Positions 55,426 to 64,000 of a DNA stretch of 64,000 nucleotides are shown here, piece by piece. This stretch comes from Cyclobacteriaceae bacterium (GTDB lineage Bacteria > Bacteroidota > Bacteroidia > Cytophagales > Cyclobacteriaceae). Under the pieces are notes generated by a model. It ran no database searches and was not told the origin of the DNA. It saw only the letters and a list, made by a program, of their open reading frames with translations. The DNA is taken from positions 124,001 through 188,000 of the forward strand of contig JAIBBC010000003.1 in the NCBI GenBank assembly GCA_019694875.1, in the 5' to 3' direction. Every line of letters begins with the position of its first letter. Position 1 is the stretch's first letter. The position numbers and the translations under genes were made by a program.

Positions 55426-55732
55426 ATCATTAAATGTTTCAACCCTGTTTTCAGGTGTAATTTTCTTTAAAGTAGATAAAGCCGAAAGCATAATCAAGCG
55501 GAATACGGCAGTTGGGAGACACCCTGCCAAAACTGCTTGTCGTTCAGAGTTTTAACATTAATTAACCTTCCCCATCAAACTGAATTTGTTTTTGGAACAT
55601 CCTGCATTTAGATGGAGGAACAAAATCAGTAAACACCGTTTATAGTTGCCGGGAGCCTCCTGAGAAATTTTACCAGCCGCTTTTCGTTACTAACGTATTG
55701 AATCTATATTTACCCACAACCTTCGCCCACGT
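55426..55732. other. Intergenic region before the MG2/TonB-plug gene
   Basis: 307 bases shared by two divergent genes. A possible promoter for the plus gene is at 55682-55712. No repeat or hairpin was noted. Confidence 0.4.
55682..55712 (+). promoter_or_regulatory. Possible promoter of the MG2/TonB-plug gene
   Basis: TTTC (55682-55685), 19-base spacer, TATATTTA (55705-55712), a one-mismatch version of each consensus box; ATG at 55733. Confidence 0.35.
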
Positions 55733-58120
55733 ATGACAGCTTCGCTCAGAAGAATTAAAAAAGCCCGGTATTTCACACTTCCGCTTCTTGCACTAATCGT
55801 TTTGGTTTCTTTCGCTGCCGATCCGGGCGTGATTGAAACGCTGTTAAAGAAATTGCAACAGTACCATGCCGACAGACCCCAGGAAAAAATTTACATCCAC
55901 CACGACAAGCCCTTTTACGCTGCTGGCGACAACCTGTGGTTTAAAGCCTATGTGGTTGAGGCATCGCTTCATCACCTCGATTCACAAAGTCGGGTTGTAT
56001 ACGTTGAACTGGCCGATAAAAACAAAACAATCTTCGCGCGAAAAATGCTTTTTGCAGCCGGGGGCGTAACGTTTGGCGATTTTGTGTTACCCGACACATT
56101 GCAGGAGGGAAATTATGTGATTCGGGCGTATACCAACTACATGAAAAACTTTGGTGAGGATTTCTTCTTCACGAAAGAATTTTCCGTGCTTAATCCCCTG
56201 CTGGGCAGCACAACCGGAACGGAGAAACTTGGCCGCGATTCGGTTGATCTGCAGTTCTTTGCAGAAGGAGGAAATTTTGTAGCCTGTGGATTTAATCGCC
56301 TGGCGTTCAAAGCGGTTAGTCCGGATGGAAGAGGCATTAACGTGGAAGGAACAATTGTGGATGAAAAAAACGCAGTTGTCGCCAATTTCAAATCGCAGCA
56401 CCTCGGCATGGGGTCCGTTAAAATAAGCCCGGTTGCCGGAAAACAATATTTTGCACGCATTACCAAACCTTACAGCATCAATCGCTCCTACCCGCTCCCC
56501 CAAGTTCAAAGTAAAGGTTATACGTTACAGGTTGATGCTGCAGGAAAGAACATTAAAGTGATCGTTTTCACGAACATGGATAAACCTGCTTCCGGTGATC
56601 ATGCGCTGAACATCATCGTGCAGTCCCGAGGTCAAGCCTATTATGCTGCACCCGGAAAGTTTACCAACAATGGATTTTACACACTTATCCCAAAATCTAA
56701 GTTTCCGGATGGTATCTCGCAGATAACGGTATTTGATGCAGAAGGCAGGCCCGTTGCCGAGCGGTTAGTTCATCAGGATAACCACGAAACCATCAAGCTT
56801 GCGGTTGAAACCGACACTACACTCTACGGCAAACGGAAGATGGTAACCGTACTGGCCGATGCACTCTACCGGAACGGTTCACCCGCAACGGGAAGTTTCT
56901 CCATATCAGTGTACGATGAGGCCCTTATCAAAAATCAGGACGAGTATCCGTTAACCATCACTAACTATTTGTCTCTGAAATCCGATCTGAAAGGGTACAT
57001 CGAAAATCCGGGTTATTACTTCAAAGATTCGCTGGTTGAAACAAAGCGTAACCTGGATTTACTTTTAATGACCCAGGGCTGGAGGCGCTTCACCTGGAAT
57101 GACGTGCTCCAGCACAAACCCGGTGCTCCGCAGTTCCGGCATGAGGGTGGCATTCCGATCAGCGGTCAGGTACTTAAAGTTGCGGGCAAACGTCCGCCCC
57201 TTGGAAGCATTCTTAAAGTGATGACAATGGATGGAAGGCTGGTGCGATTGCGTCCTGACAGCTCAGGCCGGTTCTATACTGACAGTCTGCTGTACTATGA
57301 TTCAACTACATTGGTTTTCCAAACCGAAAACGCCAAGGGCAAACGGCAACCGTACAAATTTCTGCCCGACCCGATGACCTTACCTCCGGCTTACACGCAC
57401 AAAATGATGCCGTTCATTCCGTTCGATGCAGGTCAATACCTGGAGCAACAGGCCGATGAAAAGCTAATCGTAAAATCATCGGAAGTAAAAGTACTGGCCG
57501 AAGCAAAAGTTACCGCCAAACGCGAAGTGGATCCGCGATTGCTGGGTGGTAATGCAGGCCGGGTGCTTGATGTGAAGAAACTTCACGGAGAAACCTACAG
57601 CAACGTTTTTCAAATGATGCAAAGTCGTTTACCGGGAGTTTGGGTGACCAGTGCCGGAAGCAGCTATCAGGTTACCGTGCGCGGAAAAGCCCCGATTTTT
57701 TTAATGGACGGCCGCGTTTCGGACGTTGACATGGTCGGGATGGTCTCTCCTGCAGATGTTGAGTATATCGAGGTTCTTCCGAACTCGGCATTGTACGGAG
57801 GAAGTGCTATCAATGTCATACTCCGAAAGGGCGCAACACTTCGCGAAGAAAGTATTGGTGTTAACCGGATGAAATATCCCGGCTTCTACCAGGCAAAAGA
57901 ATTCTACTCACCGCAATACGACAAACCAGACAACAGGCATTACCTGGAAGACAAACGCACTACACTTTTCTGGGAACCTATGCTGGTGACTGATCAGGCT
58001 GGACGCGCTGCGATAGCGTTTTACACAGCCGATGTGGCCTCACGCTACCGTATTGTGATTGAAGGAATTACGAACGATGGCTACCCTGGAACAGCCACCA
58101 CAACCTTCGAGGTGAAGTAA
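55733..58120 (+). CDS. MG2-domain protein with C-terminal TonB-plug domain, no barrel
   Basis: 795 aa. After a signal peptide or N-terminal anchor (about 14-28) there is an alpha-2-macroglobulin MG2-like domain (QEKIYIHHDKPFYAAGDNLWFKAY), then several Ig-like domains. Residues about 620-705 form a plug domain with NVFQMMQSRLPGVWVTS, IFLMDGRVSDVDM and VEYIEVLPNSALYG, as in TonB-dependent receptors. The barrel that normally follows is missing; about 90 residues of Ig-like sequence close the protein instead. Such proteins are common in Bacteroidota and of unknown role; they may work as a periplasmic plug-like adapter. ATG at 55733. It meets the propeller kinase tail to tail. Confidence 0.82.
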   Translation: MTASLRRIKKARYFTLPLLALIVLVSFAADPGVIETLLKKLQQYHADRPQEKIYIHHDKPFYAAGDNLWFKAYVVEASLHHLDSQSRVVYVELADKNKTIFARKMLFAAGGVTFGDFVLPDTLQEGNYVIRAYTNYMKNFGEDFFFTKEFSVLNPLLGSTTGTEKLGRDSVDLQFFAEGGNFVACGFNRLAFKAVSPDGRGINVEGTIVDEKNAVVANFKSQHLGMGSVKISPVAGKQYFARITKPYSINRSYPLPQVQSKGYTLQVDAAGKNIKVIVFTNMDKPASGDHALNIIVQSRGQAYYAAPGKFTNNGFYTLIPKSKFPDGISQITVFDAEGRPVAERLVHQDNHETIKLAVETDTTLYGKRKMVTVLADALYRNGSPATGSFSISVYDEALIKNQDEYPLTITNYLSLKSDLKGYIENPGYYFKDSLVETKRNLDLLLMTQGWRRFTWNDVLQHKPGAPQFRHEGGIPISGQVLKVAGKRPPLGSILKVMTMDGRLVRLRPDSSGRFYTDSLLYYDSTTLVFQTENAKGKRQPYKFLPDPMTLPPAYTHKMMPFIPFDAGQYLEQQADEKLIVKSSEVKVLAEAKVTAKREVDPRLLGGNAGRVLDVKKLHGETYSNVFQMMQSRLPGVWVTSAGSSYQVTVRGKAPIFLMDGRVSDVDMVGMVSPADVEYIEVLPNSALYGGSAINVILRKGATLREESIGVNRMKYPGFYQAKEFYSPQYDKPDNRHYLEDKRTTLFWEPMLVTDQAGRAAIAFYTADVASRYRIVIEGITNDGYPGTATTTFEVK

Positions 58121-58123
58121 AGC

Positions 58124-61100
58124 TTATTGTCGGGCCGGAAGTGTGATGTGAAATGTGGTGCCTGCGCCTGTGTTGGGCTCAACCCATACGCGGCCCTTGT
58201 TCTTCTCCACAAACTCTTTTACCAGCAGCAAGCCGAGACCGACTCCTGTTTCGCCTGCGGTACCGCGCGTGGAGACGTTCGTAGTGATGGAAAACAATCC
58301 GGCAGCCTGCTCCGGTGAAATTCCTACTCCCGTATCCGATACGCTTAATGTTACAGTTTGCTGATTACCGGAAGCAGCTACTTCCACACGCCCGCCTTCG
58401 GGTGTAAACTTAATCGCGTTGCTGATCAGGTTGCGAAGAATGGCGCGAAGCTGATTGATGTCTGCGAAAACCTGTAAGCCCGCATGCACAGCGTTTGATA
58501 ACATCACGTTCTTGCTTTCCGCCAGCGGAGTGAAGAGCTTCATCATCTCCTGCATTACAATCTCCAGCTTAACCAACTCTGGCTTTACGCGTTCGCCCTT
58601 CATCTGGCTCTTCGCCCATTGCAACAGGTTGTCCATCACGCCCGCAATACTCTCAATTCTCGAACTCAGATTCGATTTCATGCCGGCAAGATCTTCGGAG
58701 GTCAGAATCTTCGGATCCAGCAACGACATAATTCCCTGTAACGAGTTCAGCGGCCCGCGAAGGTCATGCGCAATGATTGAAAACAACTTGTCCTTCGTGG
58801 TGTTGAGTTCCTGCAAGCGTTCGGCCTGCGACTGAATTTCTTCTTTCTGCTGAACGACCTCAGCCGTACGCACCCTCACCTGTTCTTCGAGTAAGCGCTT
58901 CTGGTGTTTAATTACCGACACCCTCACCTGGAAAAACAGAAACACACATCCCGCAAGCGCCATATAAAAAATTGCCTGGGCCCACCACGTTTTCCACCAC
59001 GGTGGAATGATGGTGATCTTCAATTCAATGCCTTCCTCGTTCCATACACCAGCATTGTTCGAAGCTTTTACGCGAAACGTGTAATCCCCCGGAGGTACGT
59101 TGGTGTATACTGCTTTCCGGTCGGCATAACCGGTGGTTACCCAATCCTTATCAAAGCCTTCCAGCTTGTAGGAATACTGATTGCGATCCGCCTGATCAAA
59201 ATTCAATGCGGAAAACTCGATTGCGAAAATGTAGTTCGAGTAATCCAACGAAAGTTTGCGGGCAGTGTGCAGTGTTTGGGTTAAAACGGTTGTGTCACTT
59301 ACCGGAACCGATTTGTTGAACAACAGCAGGTTGGTTAGCTGTATTTTGGGCTTCAGGTTATTGCTTGTAAGTTTCTGAGGATCAATCGCTGTTAACCCTT
59401 CACTTCCACCGAAGAAAAGCTTACCGGATTTACTTCTGAAGCACGCCCGGCTCTCGGTGTCGTTGCCGGCAAGTCCATCGGTAACATCATACCGGAAGAT
59501 CTTTTTGGTCACCGGATTATACCGATCGATTGCCTTGTTTGATCCAATCCAAATCCACCCCTCCAGATCGACCAAAACGGTATTGAGCAGGTTGCCCGAC
59601 AAGCCGTTTTTCTCCTGAATTATTTCCTTTTGGTGAGTTTCAGGATCGTACTTGATCAAACCCTCGCTGCTGGCCAGCCACAGCGTTCCTTTTTCGTCTT
59701 CCGTAATCATTAGAACGGAAGCTTTGCCCAGCGGAATGTGACTAAAATTGCGTTTCCGGGCGTCAAAAAGGCTAAGTGAACCTTCGGTGGCTATCCAAAC
59801 CCTGCCTTTTTTATCCTGGTGGATGTCGGTAATGTTGTTCGATGGAAGGGCCGTTGAGTCGGTTTCGCTTCCGAAAAAATGCTCAAACTTCCCGCTTTTA
59901 ATATCAAGCCTGTTTAAACCGCCATACCATGTTCCGATCCACAAACTTCCCTGCCCATCGTCAAGTACTTTCAGGATGTTATTAGCTGATAATCCTTCAG
60001 GCTTTCGGTCATCAGGTTCATAGAACGTGCATACTCCTGTAAGCTTGTTAAACTTCCCTACTCCGCGTGAAGTGCCTAACCAGAGTATATTGTTTTCGCC
60101 CGGGCTGATCGACCAGATTGTTCCGCGTGCACGGCCATCCTGTGTATTATCAGGTTTAATGTAAACCGAAAATTGCTCCGTACGGGGATCATACTTGTTC
60201 AAACCGCCATGCGTGGTACCGATCCACAGCACGCTGTCGTCATCTTCGTAAACCGATTTGATCAGGTTGGTGAAGAGCGAATTTTCATCGCGCGTGTTGT
60301 GCTGATACCGGACCATCTGCTGGTCGCGGGCATTGAAGCGGGCAACTCCGCCATTGTCGGTACCGATAAAGATATCTCCGGTTGACGCCTGTAACATACA
60401 CCGGATCGCGTTGTTGGGAATGCTGTAAGGATCGTCAGGGTTGTTCATGAAACGCGTAGCACGGCCGGTAGAGAGATCGAAGAGGTTTAATCCGCTGGAC
60501 CATGTGCCAACCCATAGCTGCTTCTGACTGTCGAGTAAGAATGAAAATGCACTGGTGCTGGAAATTGAATGAACGTTAGCGGGGTCGTGGTTGAAGTTCG
60601 TGAACGTAAAGGTTTCCGGATCAAGAACATTGAAGCCCCGGTCGGATGTACCCACCAGGATTTTGCCGTCAGGCATCAGTATCATCTTCCGGAGGAAGTC
60701 GGACGAAATAGAGGCCGGATCTTTGGGGTCATTCCGGAACACCCGAAATGATTTCTTATCGGGCAGCATCATATTCAGTCCCCCGCGCGAAGTACTCACC
60801 CAAAGCCTGTTCTGACTGTCGAGCAGAAGGTCAAAAATATTCTCCTGCGAAAGGCTTGTCGGGTCGCTTTTCACCGGCTTGTATGGCGTTACTTTTTTGT
60901 CGGCCGAGACGAAGTAAAGCCCGCTTTTCGTACCGACCCAGAGATTTCCGGCCCCATCTGGAAGTATCTTGGAAATGTACGTAGGCTCAATGTTTAACTC
61001 TTTGTGAACTTGAGTAAACTTCTCAGAACGGCTGTCGAAGTACAATAACCCCTCTTCTGTGCCCACCCACAGGTCGCCATTCTCAAGGGTAAGCAAGGCA

Positions 61101-61360
61101 GTAATCCAGTTGCTGTTGAGACCTGTTTCTGCGTTGTCGGATTTGCGAAATACTTTGAACGAATAACCATCAAAACGGCATAGGCCGTCAGCCGTTCCGA
61201 TCCAGATAAATCCATAAGAATCTTCCGCGAGTGCATTGACGGTTGAGGAGGCTAAGCCTTCGCGGGTATCGTACCGGTGAAACCGGTAATGTGAGGGTTG
61301 AGCCAGCAGCTGAAACGATAGCAGCAAGCACACAAGCATCCAGCTCTTTCTTAATATCAT
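58124..61360 (-). CDS. Propeller-type (HTCS-like) sensor histidine kinase
   Basis: About 1078 aa from ATG 61360: signal peptide (to about 21), two seven-bladed regulator-propeller domains (about 30-690, many W(I/V)GT motifs), a Y_Y_Y domain (about 700-770, NVPPGDYTFRVKASN), a transmembrane helix (about 795-812), a coiled coil, a phosphoacceptor region with His near 865 in SIIAHDLRGPLNSL and a HATPase with NLISNAIKFT and DTGVGIS. The receiver and AraC output domains of a full hybrid two-component system are absent, so it must signal to a separate regulator. In HTCS proteins the propellers sense glycan breakdown products. No polysaccharide gene cluster is near. Confidence 0.88.
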   Translation of the reverse strand: MILRKSWMLVCLLLSFQLLAQPSHYRFHRYDTREGLASSTVNALAEDSYGFIWIGTADGLCRFDGYSFKVFRKSDNAETGLNSNWITALLTLENGDLWVGTEEGLLYFDSRSEKFTQVHKELNIEPTYISKILPDGAGNLWVGTKSGLYFVSADKKVTPYKPVKSDPTSLSQENIFDLLLDSQNRLWVSTSRGGLNMMLPDKKSFRVFRNDPKDPASISSDFLRKMILMPDGKILVGTSDRGFNVLDPETFTFTNFNHDPANVHSISSTSAFSFLLDSQKQLWVGTWSSGLNLFDLSTGRATRFMNNPDDPYSIPNNAIRCMLQASTGDIFIGTDNGGVARFNARDQQMVRYQHNTRDENSLFTNLIKSVYEDDDSVLWIGTTHGGLNKYDPRTEQFSVYIKPDNTQDGRARGTIWSISPGENNILWLGTSRGVGKFNKLTGVCTFYEPDDRKPEGLSANNILKVLDDGQGSLWIGTWYGGLNRLDIKSGKFEHFFGSETDSTALPSNNITDIHQDKKGRVWIATEGSLSLFDARKRNFSHIPLGKASVLMITEDEKGTLWLASSEGLIKYDPETHQKEIIQEKNGLSGNLLNTVLVDLEGWIWIGSNKAIDRYNPVTKKIFRYDVTDGLAGNDTESRACFRSKSGKLFFGGSEGLTAIDPQKLTSNNLKPKIQLTNLLLFNKSVPVSDTTVLTQTLHTARKLSLDYSNYIFAIEFSALNFDQADRNQYSYKLEGFDKDWVTTGYADRKAVYTNVPPGDYTFRVKASNNAGVWNEEGIELKITIIPPWWKTWWAQAIFYMALAGCVFLFFQVRVSVIKHQKRLLEEQVRVRTAEVVQQKEEIQSQAERLQELNTTKDKLFSIIAHDLRGPLNSLQGIMSLLDPKILTSEDLAGMKSNLSSRIESIAGVMDNLLQWAKSQMKGERVKPELVKLEIVMQEMMKLFTPLAESKNVMLSNAVHAGLQVFADINQLRAILRNLISNAIKFTPEGGRVEVAASGNQQTVTLSVSDTGVGISPEQAAGLFSITTNVSTRGTAGETGVGLGLLLVKEFVEKNKGRVWVEPNTGAGTTFHITLPARQ

Positions 61361-61459
61361 AGCAGCGTAACGCAACCGGGGTATGATCTTACCAAAATAA
61401 GTAAAAACTTTGGTTTCCTCGTATTTGCCAGTATTGCTGCCGCGTGAAAAATTTTCAGA

Positions 61460-62725
61460 TCAATTCATGGTTGAAATCCTGCTCACAACTTCACGAACTG
61501 AAGCAAGCGCTGCCTCTACTGTTCCTCCGGACGAGCCTTCGTACAATGCTTCCCCGGCAAAATACAATACATCGTTTACAGGGTTAGAGAGAACCTTTCG
61601 TGCTTGCGCAGATTGAAGAGTTGGATAGCTATATGCCCCGCATGAAAATTCATCCTGAACCCAGTTGGTGACATGCCAATGCCGGATTGCTGATTCAATC
61701 TCGCTTGGGTTGCGGCGCAGAATATATTGAAGCGACTGCAGCGCAATCCGATACAATGAATCGTTCGTGTGGTGTGTTTCAAACGTGCGAGGTCCGCTGT
61801 ACCAGCCTGTGAGCATCGGAGTCTCATCTGGCAGTTGCGACCACCACGTAGGAACTTCCGCGTCTGAAAAAGCAAATGCCAAATCCGGCAGATGCCGGTG
61901 ACGCTTTGATTCCCAAACGGGCTCGCGGAATTCGAAATGAAATTTGATAACACCGCCAAATCCCATGGAAGCAAATGCTGCCTGATGCTCCGGTAACGGG
62001 GGAGAAAATGCAATCTTACCGCGTTGTAAAACCCCCAACGGAACCGTGACGATAACTTTGTCTGCCCGATAGATTTTCCCCGAAATTGAGACGATTTCTG
62101 CGTTTTTTGCGGTATGCTGCACTTCCACCACCGGCTCGTTCAACACAATGCGGCCGCCTTTTTCAGCAATTCCGTTTTTAAGAAAATCAACTAAGGTACT
62201 ATAACCTCCTTCGGGATGATACTGGTGTTCGTCATCGCTGTGTTTCCATTCTTCACGCAAGGCACACGTGCTCACCCGTGTTGTATCGGCAATGTCGAAG
62301 CCTTCCGCAAACTGCGTAACGCGATGGCGCAGGTCTTTGAACTCATCGCTTCCGAACCGAAGCTGAAGAAATTCAGCAAGCGGCACGTCAGCCTCAAGTT
62401 TATCGAGTTCGTGAAAAAGTTGTTGCCAATGATCATCCAGCATGTCGCCACGCAGTTCATCCTGTGCAATTGAATAGAATCTGCCTTTCAGCAAGCGCTT
62501 GTCCATCCGGGCTTCCTTCAGCAACTCGAACGTGATGGGTTGTTTGCCATGGACGAATTCCGCTCCCGTTTCGACCGGAGTTGAGAACTTTCCCTGGATG
62601 CCATGGATGCGCCCGCCCACCCGGTCGCGAGCTTCAATTATCGTTATCGCGTGGCCGCTCTTCAACAGCTCGCGTGCGGCCATCAGGCCCGAGATTCCAG
62701 CGCCAATAATTACAATTTCAGCCAT
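61460..62725 (-). CDS. Flavin amine oxidase-type FAD-dependent oxidoreductase
   Basis: 421 aa starting MAEIVIIGAGISGLMAA: Rossmann GAGISG (8-13), then EARDRVGGRIHG (FAD) and a TGAEFVHG stretch, and near the C-terminus LYFAGEALYEGSSGGTVEAAL, the flavin-binding end of monoamine oxidase-like proteins. These oxidise primary or secondary amines, or polyamines. The substrate cannot be told. A start at 62770 would add 15 residues; the ATG at 62725 gives the normal N-terminus. It is divergent from the NUDIX gene. Confidence 0.88.
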   Translation of the reverse strand: MAEIVIIGAGISGLMAARELLKSGHAITIIEARDRVGGRIHGIQGKFSTPVETGAEFVHGKQPITFELLKEARMDKRLLKGRFYSIAQDELRGDMLDDHWQQLFHELDKLEADVPLAEFLQLRFGSDEFKDLRHRVTQFAEGFDIADTTRVSTCALREEWKHSDDEHQYHPEGGYSTLVDFLKNGIAEKGGRIVLNEPVVEVQHTAKNAEIVSISGKIYRADKVIVTVPLGVLQRGKIAFSPPLPEHQAAFASMGFGGVIKFHFEFREPVWESKRHRHLPDLAFAFSDAEVPTWWSQLPDETPMLTGWYSGPRTFETHHTNDSLYRIALQSLQYILRRNPSEIESAIRHWHVTNWVQDEFSCGAYSYPTLQSAQARKVLSNPVNDVLYFAGEALYEGSSGGTVEAALASVREVVSRISTMN

Positions 62726-62810
62726 GCGAAAAAACAAGATACCTGAAAGTACATACCCGGCATGCTGCAATATGAATGCCTGTTGTATCTTCGGTGGTTA
62801 TTGAACAATT

Positions 62811-63371
62811 ATGGTAAAAATACTTCACGAAGAAACGATCTTTCAGGATATCCTGACGCTCGAAAAGGGAAAAATTCAGGATGAAGCGGGGAATACCTTT
62901 TCACGCGTACGCATCAAACGACAGGATGCTTCGTGCGTGCTGGTGCTGAATACCGATTCGAACAAAATCATTCTCACGCGGCAATTCCGGTATGGTGCAG
63001 CTCCGAAAACGGAAGACTACCTGCTGGAAGTTGTTGCCGGAAAGGTTGATGAAGGTGAAGAGCCGTTTACTACAGCCATCCGTGAAACGGAAGAAGAGAT
63101 TGGGTATCGCGTTAGCAAAAACAATATGAAGTACCTGGTTACTTGCTTCTCCTCACCTGCCTACACATCCGAACGATATCATATATACTTCGCTATGGTT
63201 AACAACTCAGACCGTAAGAGCAAAGGTGGCGGGCTCGAGAACGAAAACGAATCGATCGAATTGGTTGAAATGGATCCGAAGGTATTCAAAGACAAAATTA
63301 TGGCCGGTGAGTTTGCTGATGCTAAAACATATGTGGCCGGTCAGCATGCCATGCTTAAAAATCTTTTTTAA
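62811..63371 (+). CDS. NUDIX hydrolase, ADP-ribose pyrophosphatase-like
   Basis: 186 aa. The Nudix box is complete: G77-x5-E83-x7-RETEEEIG (91-98). The preceding ILTRQFRYG and the length fit the ADP-sugar pyrophosphatase group (NudF-like). It would hydrolyse ADP-ribose or related nucleotide sugars to AMP and a sugar phosphate in the cytosol. The ATG is at 62811, with a partial -7 box TATCTTCG at 62786-62793. It ends two bases before the convergent LpxR-like gene. Confidence 0.9.
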   Translation: MVKILHEETIFQDILTLEKGKIQDEAGNTFSRVRIKRQDASCVLVLNTDSNKIILTRQFRYGAAPKTEDYLLEVVAGKVDEGEEPFTTAIRETEEEIGYRVSKNNMKYLVTCFSSPAYTSERYHIYFAMVNNSDRKSKGGGLENENESIELVEMDPKVFKDKIMAGEFADAKTYVAGQHAMLKNLF

Positions 63372-63373
63372 AT

Positions 63374-64000
63374 TCAGAACGACCACGCAGCGCGTACACT
63401 TCCCCAACTGTGCGCGGTACCCGCTTTAAACTCCCGGGTGATAAGCGCTTGCGAATACTCCAGCACCAGTGATTTTATTTTGATCACAAGCCCGGCATTT
63501 TGCTGAAACACGAACCGTGAAATCTCGTTGCGATCAAGCGTATAGGGGCTTCGGTCGTTAAAGACCCCGCCTTGAAGCGTAGCGTCAAAAACAACCAGGT
63601 TCAGTTGCGGTTCCGCAAAAAAGTAAACCTGAAACTTTTTGTTTTGCGAGTTGGCGAACTGGAAGGGATTGTCGAAGTATCCGCCCATCATCGTAAAGGA
63701 CGAACTCAGCCGGGTATTATAAGTACCCGCCCGAGCACCACCCTTAGCCGTCACAATGAAATTGCGTTTAACCCATAGTCCATGCTCGTATTCAACCTGA
63801 TAATTCAGGATGATATCGTTGTGAACTTGATTTTTCCAGCCTTTTGGCACTTTATCAGGATTAATTCGTTCGTGAAGGGCAATCTGGATTTCCTTACCCA
63901 TCGCCCACGGACCAATAACACCCAGACTGAATTGCGTAGCCAGACGGTGGTTGGTATGCGGGTTACTGATCATCGAAAACGTTTTCAGCATCAGGCTGGA
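63374..64000 (-). CDS. LpxR-like lipid A deacylase, C-terminal part (cut by window end)
   Basis: The frame is open to the last base (SSLMLKTF... without stop), so the gene begins outside the window and about 209 residues are visible. NPHTNHRLATQFSLGVIGPWAMG, then PKGWKNQVHNDIILNYQVEYEHGLW (in blocks) and the terminal WGSVRAAWSF are typical of the LpxR/DUF2219 outer membrane barrel. LpxR removes the 3'-acyloxyacyl group from lipid A. The first catalytic residues cannot be seen because the N-terminus is missing. It converges with the NUDIX gene. Confidence 0.8.
   Translation of the reverse strand, partial: SSLMLKTFSMISNPHTNHRLATQFSLGVIGPWAMGKEIQIALHERINPDKVPKGWKNQVHNDIILNYQVEYEHGLWVKRNFIVTAKGGARAGTYNTRLSSSFTMMGGYFDNPFQFANSQNKKFQVYFFAEPQLNLVVFDATLQGGVFNDRSPYTLDRNEISRFVFQQNAGLVIKIKSLVLEYSQALITREFKAGTAHSWGSVRAAWSF

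Noticed and set aside
62786-62793. TATCTTCG as promoter for the NUDIX gene
   Set aside because: One mismatch and no -33 element at the right distance; kept only as a remark.

Overview
The window looks like chromosome of a member of the Bacteroidota, most probably a Cytophagales-type soil or freshwater bacterium. The support is: a T9SS-type C-terminal sorting domain on a giant secreted protease, TonB-dependent receptors with carboxypeptidase-like N-terminal domains, a propeller-type sensor kinase, four ATPase-less MacB/FtsX-like permeases, NIPSNAP, DUF3667 and DUF5694 proteins, and several copies of the Bacteroidota -7 promoter box TAnnTTTG. The genus is inference. No tRNA, rRNA, CRISPR array or transposase was recognised.

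Layout. 1-6.3 kb is an accessory, A+T-richer segment: the end of an unknown gene, an OLD-like ATPase/TOPRIM protein, and a convergent 1082-aa STAND NTPase with a DUF4297/Cap4-like nuclease domain; this is the best candidate for a defence system. 6.3-12 kb is a minus-strand signalling block: a small membrane protein, a zinc-ribbon protein, a hybrid PAS histidine kinase with a STAS-like partner, and a TPR histidine kinase. 12-22.6 kb holds a TonB-dependent receptor, two large MacB-like permeases (one coupled to a PadR repressor) and small membrane or secreted proteins. 22.6-25.9 kb is a divergent oxyR-katG peroxide-defence pair with a recognisable OxyR-type site. 26-28.7 kb holds a methyltransferase with a previously untracked 34-aa membrane protein, and a TPR-AraC regulator. 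28.9-35.4 kb is one giant S8 protease. 35.5-38.3 kb carries a secreted W/Y-rich then R/S-rich protein, a REC-kinase and a 57-aa protein.

38.3-43.3 kb is a compact minus-strand operon: GlxA-type AraC regulator, NIPSNAP protein, DJ-1/PfpI protein and an M1-aminopeptidase-like protein whose zinc ligands and catalytic Glu are all replaced. It is followed by an intact M1 metallopeptidase (43.4-45.4 kb). 45.6-51.6 kb has two more MacB-like permeases flanking a DUF5694 protein. 51.6-55.4 kb has a TMEM175-type channel, a HelD-like helicase, a single-domain response regulator and a PEBP/YbhB protein. 55.7-64 kb has an MG2/TonB-plug protein without barrel, a propeller histidine kinase, a flavin amine oxidase, a NUDIX hydrolase and the C-terminal part of an LpxR-like lipid A deacylase cut by the window end.

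Small cis elements may be as informative as the genes: an 18-bp sequence with a near-perfect palindrome present twice about 9.2 kb apart, direct repeats upstream of the minus-strand permease and of the glxA-like regulator, a 24-bp-period repeat in a divergent promoter region, and promoters so close to ATG that the transcripts should be leaderless or nearly so. Several start codons were moved inward from upstream TTG/GTG codons to ATG on the basis of these promoters or of signal peptides.
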